In this document: positions 51,773-60,598 of the stretch, piece by piece
Numbering within the stretch: position 1 is the first letter of the stretch
Layout: each line of letters begins with the position of its first letter
From: Clostridium intestinale DSM 6191
GTDB taxonomy: Bacteria > Bacillota > Clostridia > Clostridiales > Clostridiaceae
Direction: 5' to 3'
Length of the DNA: 64,000 nucleotides
Assembly: GCF_900130055.1 (NCBI RefSeq)
Contig: NZ_FQXU01000009.1
Coordinates: 36,500 to 100,499, forward strand
The notes under the pieces: model-generated
Told to the model about the DNA's origin: nothing
Seen by the model: the letters and a program-made list of their open reading frames with translations, nothing else
Database searches by the model: none
Made by a program: the position numbers and the translations under genes

Positions 51773-52408
51773 ATGAAAACTGTGAAAGTTAAAAGAAAAA
51801 ACTATATTGAAGAAATATCTAATAGTTTAACTCAAGTTTTAAAAACTAGAAGTAGCAATCCTAATTTTAATGAAAATATAGTTAAATATGGAATAGAAAT
51901 TGTTTTGATAAATTTTACAAAAATTGCATTTATCATGGCTCTAGCAGCTATGTTAAATATATTTTGGACAATCCTTATAATAATGATAAGTTATGGAGCA
52001 TTAAGAAGATATTCTTATGGTGTACATGCTTCCACAAGCTTAGGGTGTACATTAACTACTATAATATGCTTTTTTTCAGGAGCATTTTTAAGTAGCTACG
52101 TACCAGAAAATAAGTTAATACTAGCAGGTATGTTTACTATTTCAATTATCAGTATTCTTGCTTTTTCCCCAGCAGATACAGAGGCAAGACCATTACTTGG
52201 AAAGAAAAAGAGAGACAAGTTAAAAAGAAAATCAGTTTATGTATGGCTAATTTCATTTGTTTTAGCTATATACTTAAAAGACTTTAGGATAGGCTTTTTA
52301 ATAGCCTATGGAAATCTGCTAGAGGCATTAATGATAATGCCAATAACCTACAAGGTATTCAGAGGGAGGTATAAAAATTATGAGAGATATGAACAAGGGA
52401 CTATTTGA
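51773..52408 (+). CDS. agrB: AgrB-family peptide-processing membrane protease
   Basis: A 211-aa polytopic cysteine protease that cuts the AgrD C-terminal tail and forms the thiolactone ring. The catalytic pair is His85 and Cys92 in YSYGVHASTSLGCT, with the 7-residue spacing known for AgrB. GALRRYSYGVHA and the C-terminal basic loop GKKKRDKLKRKS are family-typical, with five to six hydrophobic helices. GTGGTGAT precedes the ATG. Its 3' end overlaps the agrD start by 29 bp. Confidence 0.93.
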   Translation: MKTVKVKRKNYIEEISNSLTQVLKTRSSNPNFNENIVKYGIEIVLINFTKIAFIMALAAMLNIFWTILIIMISYGALRRYSYGVHASTSLGCTLTTIICFFSGAFLSSYVPENKLILAGMFTISIISILAFSPADTEARPLLGKKKRDKLKRKSVYVWLISFVLAIYLKDFRIGFLIAYGNLLEALMIMPITYKVFRGRYKNYERYEQGTI

Positions 52409-52544
52409 AGAATTAAAGGATATGGTATTAGATGGAGTTGAGAAAGCATCTGTTAAGGTAGCAGAAAATTCCACTTCAAAATGCACATATTTACTTTTTT
52501 ATGAAACAAAAATTCCACAAGAATTATTAAGGGAAGAAGAATAA
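52380..52544 (+). CDS. agrD: AgrD-type cyclic autoinducer peptide precursor
   Basis: A 54-aa precursor. An amphipathic N-terminal helix (MNKGLFEELKDMVLDGVEKA) is followed by NSTSK, the ring cysteine Cys35 in CTYLLF, then a charged tail with IPQEL, matching the conserved P-x-E-L of AgrD leaders. The ring is expected to close from Cys35 to Leu39 or Phe40. The N-terminal exocyclic tail cannot be predicted. GGAGG lies about 10 nt before the ATG, inside agrB. Placement between agrB and agrC and the motifs make the call strong despite the small size. Confidence 0.9.
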   Translation: MRDMNKGLFEELKDMVLDGVEKASVKVAENSTSKCTYLLFYETKIPQELLREEE

Positions 52545-52612
52545 GGGATAATTGAATTATTAGTACATATCTGCTAATATAAAATAAAAATGGAATTATT
52601 GGGGGAAATGTT

Positions 52613-53923
52613 TTGATATCGATTATTGGAATAACATTAACTTGTTTTTCATTTAATTATGCAGCAAATAACACTGGAATAGTGACTTTCGAAAAAAAGA
52701 AATTTGTTAGAAACTTTGTTGCTATGGAAATAATTTTAATACTTATAGCAAGTGCTAATTCATCGTTAGGACTACCAATAATGGTTATAATGAATTTTTT
52801 GTTTTTATATATGGATAATAAGAAAATATTTATAAATATTATGAATTGTGTATTTGCTGCGATTATTTTATTTATATCAGATGGATTAATAGGTAGTTTA
52901 GCAATACCAATTATAGGAGAAGAATTTTATAAAGCTATTGAAGCTAGTAGATTTAGACTGTTAATACATTTAGGAATGTTGGTATTAGTGATAATTATAA
53001 CTATGTTTGTTAAATTGTTAATAAAAAAACTGAAAATTAATCCAGATAACATTAAAATAAAAAATAAAATGACAATGGTAATGATAGTAAATATTTTCAT
53101 AATAACAATTACATATTATTTAAATGCTATGATAGCTAAAAAATCTATGGCTGAAAACACTACAATGCTTATTTATGTTGCATTGATGATAGTTTATCTT
53201 ATATCAATGTCAGTAATTACTTTTGTTGTAGCAAACAACATGAAAAAAGAAATACAATATGAAAATCGTAAAATAGAATTAGAAAACTTAAAGGAGTATA
53301 ACTCCAATTTGGAAGCTATGTATAACGATATGAGAGGCTTTAGACATGACTACACTAACATATTAACTGCAATGTCTGGATACATAGAAGAAAAAAATAT
53401 AGAAGGTTTAGAGGAATTTTTTTATAAAAAAATTGTTCCTTTAAATAGCGAAATGAATAGAAAAAACAATAGAATAGGATTACTACAAAATATACATATC
53501 ACAGAAATTAAGGGACTTATAGCATCAAAGGTCATAAGAGCTCAAGAGTTAGGAATAGATGTGTTGGTGGATATTGTAGAGCCAGTGGACAAGATTGATA
53601 TGGATATAATAGATTTAAGCAGAACTATAGGTATATTATTAGATAATGCCATTGAAGCTGCTATTGAATGTGAAAAATCATGGATAAAATTAACTTTTAT
53701 ACAAAAAGAGAATTTTGTCCTTTTAGTTTTTATAAATTCATGTGTTGAAAGAACTCCACAAATATATCAGATATTTGAGAAAGGTTTTTCAACTAAAGGT
53801 GATAATAGAGGGTTAGGTTTATATAACTTAAAAGAAATAGTTAATAAATACCACACTATATCACTAGATACAAAGGCTGATAAAGGCGAATTTACTCAAG
53901 TTTTACAAATTTCTAATAGTTAA
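52613..53923 (+). CDS. agrC: AgrC-type sensor histidine kinase
   Basis: A 436-aa receptor kinase of the HPK10 class. Six or so N-terminal helices (about 1-208) form the peptide sensor. The dimerisation helix follows, with phospho-acceptor His245 in GFRHDYTNIL, the N-box TIGILLDNAIEAA and a G-box around GLGLYNLKEI. The start codon is TTG at 52613 with GGGGGA 6 nt upstream. Expected to sense the peptide made by AgrB/AgrD and phosphorylate AgrA. Confidence 0.93.
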   Translation: MISIIGITLTCFSFNYAANNTGIVTFEKKKFVRNFVAMEIILILIASANSSLGLPIMVIMNFLFLYMDNKKIFINIMNCVFAAIILFISDGLIGSLAIPIIGEEFYKAIEASRFRLLIHLGMLVLVIIITMFVKLLIKKLKINPDNIKIKNKMTMVMIVNIFIITITYYLNAMIAKKSMAENTTMLIYVALMIVYLISMSVITFVVANNMKKEIQYENRKIELENLKEYNSNLEAMYNDMRGFRHDYTNILTAMSGYIEEKNIEGLEEFFYKKIVPLNSEMNRKNNRIGLLQNIHITEIKGLIASKVIRAQELGIDVLVDIVEPVDKIDMDIIDLSRTIGILLDNAIEAAIECEKSWIKLTFIQKENFVLLVFINSCVERTPQIYQIFEKGFSTKGDNRGLGLYNLKEIVNKYHTISLDTKADKGEFTQVLQISNS

Positions 53924-53935
53924 ATAGGGGGAGTT

Positions 53936-54652
53936 ATGCTAAATATATATGTTTGTGAAGATGACGAAAAGCAAAGAGATAGTTTTGCTAAATTTATTGA
54001 TGACATAACTATAATAGAGAACTTAGATATGAAGTTAGCTTTAAGTACAGGTGATCCATACGAGCTAATAGAATATGTTAAACAAAGCAAATACTCAGGT
54101 GTGTATTTTTTAGATGTAGATTTAAATTCTAATATAGATGGTATAAGATTGGCAGAAAAAATAAGAAAATATGACTCAAGAGGATTTGTTATATTTGTTA
54201 CGACTCATGCAGAAATGAGCTATTTGACTTTTGTTTATAGAGTTGAGGCCTTAGATTATATTATTAAAGATGATTATTTAAATATAAAAAATAGAATACA
54301 TCAATGTATTTTAGAAGCTCTTGATAAATATAGCAGAAGAAAAAAAGACAATGATGTTTTTACTATCAATACTGATGAAAGAATAATTAATGTTGAATAT
54401 GATAAAATACTTTTTTTTGAAACTTCCAAGAAAATTCATAAAATTGTACTTCATGCTACAGATAGGCAAGTTGAATTTTATGGACAAATGAAGGATATAG
54501 AAGAGGATTTAGATGAAAATTTCATAAGAGTACATAAATCTTATTTAGTAAATAAAAAAAATATATCTGAGATAAATAAATTAAGCAGGAAAATAACTAT
54601 GAAAAATGGGGAGCAGTGTATTATTTCTATAAAAGCGTTAAGAAAAATATAG
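53936..54652 (+). CDS. agrA: AgrA-type LytTR response regulator
   Basis: A 238-aa regulator. The receiver domain has the acid pocket CEDDEKQRDSF and phospho-acceptor Asp60 in YFLDVDL. The C-terminal LytTR DNA-binding domain (about 135-238) has FFETSKKIHKIVLH, FIRVHKSYLVNKKNI and ITMKNGEQCIISIKALRK. The GTTATG start follows the agrC stop by 12 bp, with AGGGGGAG upstream. The likely target is the 21-bp-spaced direct repeat before the operon. No terminator is clear between agrA and the aro promoter. Confidence 0.93.
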   Translation: MLNIYVCEDDEKQRDSFAKFIDDITIIENLDMKLALSTGDPYELIEYVKQSKYSGVYFLDVDLNSNIDGIRLAEKIRKYDSRGFVIFVTTHAEMSYLTFVYRVEALDYIIKDDYLNIKNRIHQCILEALDKYSRRKKDNDVFTINTDERIINVEYDKILFFETSKKIHKIVLHATDRQVEFYGQMKDIEEDLDENFIRVHKSYLVNKKNISEINKLSRKITMKNGEQCIISIKALRKI

Positions 54653-54710
54653 AAATATTGAGAATATATAAAAAATTTAAATAAAAATCAATGAAAAAGT
54701 TTTCTCAGTA

Positions 54711-54739
54711 TTGACATACTATTTTTATTAGTATACAAT
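54711..54739 (+). promoter_or_regulatory. Promoter of the aromatic amino-acid operon
   Basis: TTGACA (54711-54716), 17-bp spacer, TACAAT (54734-54739): near-consensus SigA. The spacer contains TACTA (54717-54721) and TAGTA (54729-54733) in inverted orientation, a possible operator. Transcription should start near 54746, about 35 nt before the leader ORF. Confidence 0.88.
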
Positions 54740-54780
54740 TTAGAAAAAGATTTTTACAGAAATTCACATAGGAGGTTAGT

Positions 54781-54903
54781 ATGCTTAAAGGAGTTAATAG
54801 AATAGCAGGACAATTATTTGGATACTTTTACTTTAGCTGGGGCTTTTATTTTAGCGCTGGTTCATCGTTCTGCAATAAAATACTGTTAATTTCTAATGAG
54901 TAG
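54781..54903 (+). CDS. Aromatic-rich leader peptide of the aro operon (attenuator)
   Basis: A 40-codon ORF with GGAGG 5-6 nt before its ATG. Residues 13-24 are FGYFYFSWGFYF: five Phe, three Tyr and one Trp in twelve positions, far beyond chance and exactly the end products of the downstream pathway. The stop codon TAG (54901-54903) lies at the end of a segment complementary to the terminator before aroF. It is neither a secreted-peptide nor a membrane-protein pattern. A regulatory leader is the best explanation. Confidence 0.88.
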   Translation: MLKGVNRIAGQLFGYFYFSWGFYFSAGSSFCNKILLISNE

Positions 54904-54980
54904 AAATAACCTTAAAACCTTGTATCAAGAAATAATTATGTTGGAATAATAAGACTCATTAGATGAGTCTTATTTTTTTT
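54892..54980 (+). promoter_or_regulatory. Attenuator: antiterminator segment and intrinsic terminator before aroF
   Basis: Terminator stem of 12 bp: 54948-54959 (AATAAGACTCAT) with 54963-54974 (ATGAGTCTTATT), loop TAG, then eight T to 54980. Competing pairing: TCTAATGAGT (54892-54901, ending at the leader stop codon) is perfectly complementary to ACTCATTAGA (54954-54963). A local hairpin ATTTCTA/TAGAAAT (54889-54907) may also compete. A ribosome at the stop codon would cover 54892-54901 and allow termination. A ribosome stalled at the aromatic codons would leave it free to antiterminate. Confidence 0.85.
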
Positions 54981-55008
54981 ATAAAAAATCATTAAGGGGG
55001 CAATTTAT

Positions 55009-56025
55009 ATGATAGTAATTTTAAAACCAAAAACAGCACAAGAGGAAGTAGAAAAATTATCAAAATCTATTGAAAGACTTGGGGTAGAAGTACATCCAGT
55101 TATAGGTAAGGACTTAATAATCTTAGGATTAATTGGTGATACCACTAAAATAGATGCAAGAAAAATAGAAGCTAATAAAAGTGTTGAAAGAGTAATGCAT
55201 GTTCAAGAACCTTTCAAGAAAGCTAATAGATTATTTCATCCACAAAATTCTGAAGTTAAAATAACTGACGATATTTCCATTGGAGGAAAAAAGATAGCTT
55301 TAATAGCTGGACCATGTTCAGTAGAAAGTGAAGATCAAATTATAGGAATAGCTAAAAATGTTAAAGAATCAGGAGCAAGACTATTAAGAGGAGGAGCATT
55401 TAAGCCAAGAACTTCTCCATACAGCTTCCAAGGATTAGAGGCAGAAGGATTGGATCTATTAAAAATAGCTAAAAAAGAAACTGGTTTACCAATAGTTACT
55501 GAGTTAATGTCTGAGAAGTATTTAGAAAGATTTGTTGAAGATGTTGATATAATTCAAATAGGAGCTAGAAATATGCAAAACTTCGATTTATTGAAAGAAT
55601 TAGGGAAAATAGATAAACCAATACTTTTAAAGAGAGGATTATCAGCAACTATCGAAGAACTTTTAATGTCAGCTGAATACATTATGGCTGGTGGTAATGA
55701 AAGAGTAATACTTTGTGAAAGAGGAATAAGAACTTTCGAAACTTACACAAGAAATACTTTAGATTTAAGTGCAGTACCTGCAATAAAGAGATTAAGCCAT
55801 TTACCAGTAGTAATCGATCCAAGTCACGCAGCAGGGAAAAATTGGATGGTAGATCCTTTATCTAAAGCAGCTGTAGCGGTTGGTGCTGATGGACTTATTA
55901 TAGAGGTTCATAATGATCCAGCAAATGCTTTATGTGATGGACCTCAATCTATTAGACCAGAGGAATATGATAAATTAGTTAAAGAACTTTCTGTAATAGC
56001 TCAAGCTGTAGGAAGAGAAATATAA
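55009..56025 (+). CDS. aroF: 3-deoxy-7-phosphoheptulonate synthase (DAHP synthase), first copy
   Basis: Condenses phosphoenolpyruvate and erythrose-4-phosphate, the first shikimate step. The 338-aa type I-beta enzyme has an N-terminal ferredoxin-like regulatory domain (about 1-75), as in Thermotoga DAHP synthase. Catalytic segments are [72 protein letters not shown] and [14 protein letters not shown]. The N-domain suggests feedback by Tyr/Phe. AAGGGGG lies before the ATG. First structural gene after the attenuator. A paralogue lies at 62172-63185. Confidence 0.96.
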   Translation: MIVILKPKTAQEEVEKLSKSIERLGVEVHPVIGKDLIILGLIGDTTKIDARKIEANKSVERVMHVQEPFKKANRLFHPQNSEVKITDDISIGGKKIALIAGPCSVESEDQIIGIAKNVKESGARLLRGGAFKPRTSPYSFQGLEAEGLDLLKIAKKETGLPIVTELMSEKYLERFVEDVDIIQIGARNMQNFDLLKELGKIDKPILLKRGLSATIEELLMSAEYIMAGGNERVILCERGIRTFETYTRNTLDLSAVPAIKRLSHLPVVIDPSHAAGKNWMVDPLSKAAVAVGADGLIIEVHNDPANALCDGPQSIRPEEYDKLVKELSVIAQAVGREI

Positions 56026-56042
56026 TTAAGGGGGATGGAGCC

Positions 56043-57098
56043 TTGGAATTAAAGGTAAATTTAGAAGAAAACTCATACCCGATTATAATTGAAAAAGGAA
56101 GTATAAAAAATATTAGCAAACACCTTAAAGATAAGTTTAAGGGAAAGAAAATAGCAATAATATCAGACAATATTGTTTATGGGATATATGGTGATGGCCT
56201 TAAAAAGGCACTTGAGTGTGATGGATATACAGCAAAAGGTATAGTTATCCAGGCTGGAGAAAAGAGTAAATCTTTCTCTACACTACCAGCTGTATATAAT
56301 GAACTCTTAGAGTTTAAATTAACTAGAACTGACATAATCCTTGCATTAGGAGGAGGAGTTGTAGGAGACTTAGCTGGGTTTGTAGCTTCAACTTATTTAA
56401 GAGGAGTACCTTTTATTCAAATTCCTACTACACTTTTAGCACAGGTTGATTCTAGTGTTGGAGGAAAGGTAGGAGTTGATTTAGAAAAAGGTAAAAATCT
56501 AGTAGGAGGCTTCTACCACCCTAAACTTGTTATTATAGATCCAGAGGTTTTAAATACCTTATCAGATAGAATATTTAAAGACGGTTTAGCAGAAGTAATA
56601 AAATACGGCTGTATTAAAGATAGAGATTTATTTGATAAACTTAAGGCTTATAAAGATAAAAAAGTGTTAATAGAAGATATTGAAGAAATAATATATAATT
56701 GCTGTGATATTAAAAGAAAAGTTGTAGAGGAAGATGAAAAAGATACTGGGGAAAGAATGCTTCTTAACTTTGGTCATACTTTAGGTCACGCAATTGAGCA
56801 ATATTATAAATATGAAAGATATACTCACGGGGAAGGAGTAGCTATAGGTATGTATCAGATAATGAAAAGTGCTTATAGTAAAGGCTTAGTAGCTGAGGGT
56901 GTAGCAGAAGAAATAAAAGATATTCTTATTAAATATGACTTGCCTTATTCTTTAGACGGAGAAAATATTGATGAGCTTATTAATGTAATAAAATTAGATA
57001 AAAAAAATATCAATAACTCCTTAAGTTTAATACTCTTAAAAGAAATTGGTGAAAGTTATATATATCTAAGTGATGAAAATTTCTTTTCGGATATTTAA
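56043..57098 (+). CDS. aroB: 3-dehydroquinate synthase
   Basis: Converts DAHP to 3-dehydroquinate using NAD+ and a divalent metal, 351 aa. Signatures: [67 protein letters not shown] and [12 protein letters not shown] with a metal-binding His. The start is TTG at 56043 with GGGGGATGGAG upstream. It is 17 bp after aroF. Confidence 0.96.
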   Translation: MELKVNLEENSYPIIIEKGSIKNISKHLKDKFKGKKIAIISDNIVYGIYGDGLKKALECDGYTAKGIVIQAGEKSKSFSTLPAVYNELLEFKLTRTDIILALGGGVVGDLAGFVASTYLRGVPFIQIPTTLLAQVDSSVGGKVGVDLEKGKNLVGGFYHPKLVIIDPEVLNTLSDRIFKDGLAEVIKYGCIKDRDLFDKLKAYKDKKVLIEDIEEIIYNCCDIKRKVVEEDEKDTGERMLLNFGHTLGHAIEQYYKYERYTHGEGVAIGMYQIMKSAYSKGLVAEGVAEEIKDILIKYDLPYSLDGENIDELINVIKLDKKNINNSLSLILLKEIGESYIYLSDENFFSDI

Positions 57099-57114
57099 TT
57101 AAGGGGGCTATTAA

Positions 57115-58392
57115 ATGAATAGTGTTAAGATTACTCCAGGAAAGCTTAAGGGAGAAGTTAAAATTCCACCATCAAAAAGTATGGCTCACAGAGCAGTTAT
57201 ATGTGCTTCATTAAGTAAAGGAAAAAGTAAGATAACTAATATTGAGTACTCTGACGATATAATTGCAACCATAAATGCTATGAGAGCTTTAGGATCTGAA
57301 ATAGAGATATTTGATGATCATTTAGAGATAGATGGTAGTAGTGTTTTCTCCAAAAATGTTGGAGAAATAGATTGTAATGAATCTGGATCAACTCTAAGAT
57401 TTATGGTTCCACTGGCTATAGCTAAAGAAGCAGAAATGAGATTTATAGGTAAAGGTAATTTAGGCAAAAGACCGTTAACAACTTATTATGAGATATTCGA
57501 TAGACAAGGAATTGAGTATAGCTATAAGGATGGAGAACTTGACCTTAAAGTTAAAGGAAGCCTTAAAGGAGAAGAGTTTAAGATAAGAGGAGATATAAGT
57601 TCTCAATTTATAAGTGGATTACTATTTACGCTTCCTCTTATTAAAGAAGATTCTAAAATTATTATAACTACTAATTTAGAATCAAAAGGATATATAGATT
57701 TAACTTTAAGTATGTTAGATTACTATGGAATTAATGTAGTAAATAATAACTATAAGGAATTTATAATCAAAGGTAATCAGAACTATACACCTAAGGATTA
57801 TAAAGTGGAAGGTGACTTTTCTCAATCAGCATTCTTTTTAGTTGCAGATGCCTTAGGAAGTGATGTTTTAGTTAAGGACTTGAACATGGATTCTCTTCAA
57901 GGAGATAAAGAAGTTATAGAAATAATAGAAAGAATGGGATGTAAAATCTTATCTAAAGAAGAAGGAATTAAAGCTAAAGTAAAAGATTTAACTCCAACAA
58001 TAATAGATGCAGCTCAGTGTCCAGATATTATACCTGTTTTAACTGTTTTAGCTTCCTTAACTACAGGAATAACTAAGGTAATAAATGCAGAAAGACTTAG
58101 AATCAAAGAATGTGATAGGTTAAAAGCCATTACTAGAGAATTAAATAAGTTAGGTGCTAGTGTAACAGAATTAGAAAACTCTTTATTAATAGAAGGAGTG
58201 GAATCTTTAACTGGAGGAACTGTGAGTTCGTGGGATGATCATAGAATAGCTATGAGTTTAGCCATAGCAGCTACTTGTGCCAAGGATGAAGTTATTATAG
58301 AAAATCCAAGTTGTGTAAAAAAATCTTATCCTAGCTTTTGGAGAGATTATAAATTATTAGGAGGGAAAGTAGATGAGCGTTTGGGGAAATAA
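57115..58392 (+). CDS. aroA: 5-enolpyruvylshikimate-3-phosphate synthase
   Basis: Transfers enolpyruvate from PEP to shikimate-3-phosphate, 425 aa. KIPPSKSMAHRAVICASL at the N-terminus, CNESGSTLRFMVPLA, KRPLTTYY, ISSQFISGLLF, DAAQCPDIIPVL, RIKECDRLKA and DDHRIAMSLAIA cover both lobes of the enzyme. The LGKRP region is present. Glyphosate class is not judged here. It overlaps aroC by 20 bp. Confidence 0.96.
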   Translation: MNSVKITPGKLKGEVKIPPSKSMAHRAVICASLSKGKSKITNIEYSDDIIATINAMRALGSEIEIFDDHLEIDGSSVFSKNVGEIDCNESGSTLRFMVPLAIAKEAEMRFIGKGNLGKRPLTTYYEIFDRQGIEYSYKDGELDLKVKGSLKGEEFKIRGDISSQFISGLLFTLPLIKEDSKIIITTNLESKGYIDLTLSMLDYYGINVVNNNYKEFIIKGNQNYTPKDYKVEGDFSQSAFFLVADALGSDVLVKDLNMDSLQGDKEVIEIIERMGCKILSKEEGIKAKVKDLTPTIIDAAQCPDIIPVLTVLASLTTGITKVINAERLRIKECDRLKAITRELNKLGASVTELENSLLIEGVESLTGGTVSSWDDHRIAMSLAIAATCAKDEVIIENPSCVKKSYPSFWRDYKLLGGKVDERLGK

Positions 58393-59446
58393 TATAAAAA
58401 TATCTATTTTTGGTGAATCTCATGGAATAGCCTTAGGAATTAATATAAGTGGGCTGCCTTCAGGTATACTTTTAGATATGGAAGCTATAGAAAAAGAAAT
58501 GGAAAGAAGAGCACCAGGTAGAAGTAAAATAGCTACTGCAAGAAAAGAAGGCGATAAAGTAGAAATAGTAAGTGGTGTATTTGAAGGAAGAACAACTGGA
58601 GCACCTCTTTGTGGAATCATAAGAAATGGAGATACTAGAAGCCAAGACTACTCTAAACTTAAAAGTTTAATGAGACCAGGGCATTCAGATTATCCAGCTA
58701 TGATTAGATATAATGGGTTTAATGATGTTAGAGGTGGAGGACATTTCTCAGGAAGAATAACTGCTCCACTTGTATTTGCAGGTTCTATAGCAAGACAGAT
58801 ATTAAAAGAAAAAGGTATAACAATAGGTGCACATATTAAATCTATAAATAGTATTGAAGATGATAGCTTTAATCCATTAGCTATAGACGAAGTTTTATTA
58901 ACTTCTTTAAAAGAAGGCGATATAGCAACCATAAATAAAGCTAAAGGCGAAGAAATGAGAGAACTTATTTTAGCTACTAAGAAGCAAGCAGACTCATTAG
59001 GTGGAGTAGTAGAGTGTGCTGTTACAGGAATACCAGCAGGAATAGGAAATCCATTTTTTGATTCAGTAGAAAGTACTTTGGCTCATTTAATGTTTTCAGT
59101 TCCAGCAGTAAAAGGAATTGAATTTGGAGCAGGTTTTGGAATTACTAAAATGAAAGGTTCTGAAGCTAATGACAGCTATTATTATGATGGTGATGAAATT
59201 AAAGCAAAAACTAATAATAATGGTGGTATCTTAGGAGGAATTACTAATGGTATGCCAATTATATTTAGGGCAGCTGTAAAACCAACTTCATCAATAGGCT
59301 TATATCAAGATACAGTTGATGTAGTTAATAAGGTTGATGATAAACTTCAAGTTGTAGGAAGACATGATCCTTGTATAGTAACTAGAGCTGTAGTTGTTAT
59401 AGAATCAGTAACAGCACTAGGAATTTTAGATTTGATGATGGGGTGA
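58373..59446 (+). CDS. aroC: Chorismate synthase
   Basis: Flavin-dependent enzyme forming chorismate, 357 aa. Motifs: ISIFGESHGIALG, RRAPGRSKIATARKEGD, RPGHSDYPAMIRYN, VRGGGHFSGRITAPLV, NNGGILGGITNG and VGRHDPCIVTRAVVVIE. The ATG lies within aroA (20-bp overlap) with GGAGGG upstream, so is translationally coupled. Confidence 0.96.
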   Translation: MSVWGNNIKISIFGESHGIALGINISGLPSGILLDMEAIEKEMERRAPGRSKIATARKEGDKVEIVSGVFEGRTTGAPLCGIIRNGDTRSQDYSKLKSLMRPGHSDYPAMIRYNGFNDVRGGGHFSGRITAPLVFAGSIARQILKEKGITIGAHIKSINSIEDDSFNPLAIDEVLLTSLKEGDIATINKAKGEEMRELILATKKQADSLGGVVECAVTGIPAGIGNPFFDSVESTLAHLMFSVPAVKGIEFGAGFGITKMKGSEANDSYYYDGDEIKAKTNNNGGILGGITNGMPIIFRAAVKPTSSIGLYQDTVDVVNKVDDKLQVVGRHDPCIVTRAVVVIESVTALGILDLMMG

Positions 59447-59452
59447 AAAATA

Positions 59453-60589
59453 GTGGATGGATTAGATGGCTGGAGAAGTAAAATTGACGAAATTGATTAT
59501 GAAATCATAAAGCTATTTCAAGAGAGAATGGCTTTGGTAGCTAATATAGCTAAATATAAAGAAGAAAATAATCTTCCCATATTTCAAGAGGATAGAGAAA
59601 AAAAAGTTATAGAGAAGAACTTAAAGTATGTTACTAATGAGGATATGAAGGAATATGCCGAAGAATTTATTCATGATTTAATGAATGTAAGTAAAAAATA
59701 TCAATGCAAAAAAGTTTTTTCAGAGAAAAATATAAATTTAGATGTGAAAGAATGTAGAGATAAAAAAGACATTGATACTTTTAAAATAGGTTATGGCGGA
59801 GTAGAGGGAGCATTTTCAGAAGATGCTTTAATTAAGTACTTCGGTGATAAGGTTAAGAAAGTAAACTATGAGCAGTTTGAATGGGTTTTTGAAGCTCTTA
59901 AAGAGGATAAAATCGACTATGGTGTATTACCTATAGAAAATTCCTCAGCAGGTGTAGTAAATGATGTATATGATTTATTAAGAAAATACGGCTTTTATAT
60001 TATTGGAGAAGAGTATATATCTATAAGTCAACATCTACTAGGACTTAAGGGGACTGAGATTTCTGATATAAAGGAAGTATATTCCCATCCTCAAGGTCTT
60101 CAACAAAGTAGTAGTTTTTTAAAGACTCATGAAGATTGGAGGAAAATACCTTATCATAATACAGCTTTAGCAGCTAAATTAGTTAGTGAAGGCAATGATA
60201 CTACTAAGGTTGCAATTGCATCTGAAAGAGCTGCAAAGATTTATAATCTTGAAATACTTCAAAGAAACATTAATAATGAAGAAAGCAATAAAACAAGATT
60301 TATAGTTATAGGTAAAGAACTAGAAAATTCGGAAGATAAGATATCAATTATATTTAAACTAGAGAACAAAGTAGGTACTTTATTTAATGTATTAAAGTTT
60401 GTAAATGACTATGGTTTAAATATGCTTAAAATTGAATCAAGACCTGTTGGCAATGAACCATGGGAATACTATTTCTATTTAGATTTCCAAGGAAATTTAC
60501 AAGATGATAAGGTTAAAGATGTATTAACATTAATAGAAAAAAATAGTTCATATTTTAGGTTATTAGGGGCTTATAAAAGTAAATATTAG
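59453..60589 (+). CDS. pheA: Bifunctional chorismate mutase / prephenate dehydratase
   Basis: Channels chorismate to phenylpyruvate for Phe, 378 aa. The N-terminal AroQ mutase domain (about 1-85) has WRSKIDEIDYEIIKLFQERM. The dehydratase domain (about 110-290) has GYGGVEGAFSEDALIKYF, YGVLPIENSSAGVVNDVYDLL, YSHPQGLQQSSSFL and ESNKTRFIVIG. The C-terminal ACT domain (about 300-378) has KVGTLFNVLKFV and KIESRPVGNEPWEYYFYLD, the Phe-feedback site. The start is GTG at 59453 with GGGGTGA upstream. Confidence 0.95.
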   Translation: MDGLDGWRSKIDEIDYEIIKLFQERMALVANIAKYKEENNLPIFQEDREKKVIEKNLKYVTNEDMKEYAEEFIHDLMNVSKKYQCKKVFSEKNINLDVKECRDKKDIDTFKIGYGGVEGAFSEDALIKYFGDKVKKVNYEQFEWVFEALKEDKIDYGVLPIENSSAGVVNDVYDLLRKYGFYIIGEEYISISQHLLGLKGTEISDIKEVYSHPQGLQQSSSFLKTHEDWRKIPYHNTALAAKLVSEGNDTTKVAIASERAAKIYNLEILQRNINNEESNKTRFIVIGKELENSEDKISIIFKLENKVGTLFNVLKFVNDYGLNMLKIESRPVGNEPWEYYFYLDFQGNLQDDKVKDVLTLIEKNSSYFRLLGAYKSKY

Positions 60590-60598
60590 GGGGCTATT

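Noticed and set aside
54948-54980. Terminator before aroF considered as the simple terminator of agrA
   Set aside because: A strong promoter and leader ORF lie between agrA and this hairpin, and the leader end is complementary to it, so attenuation explains it better.
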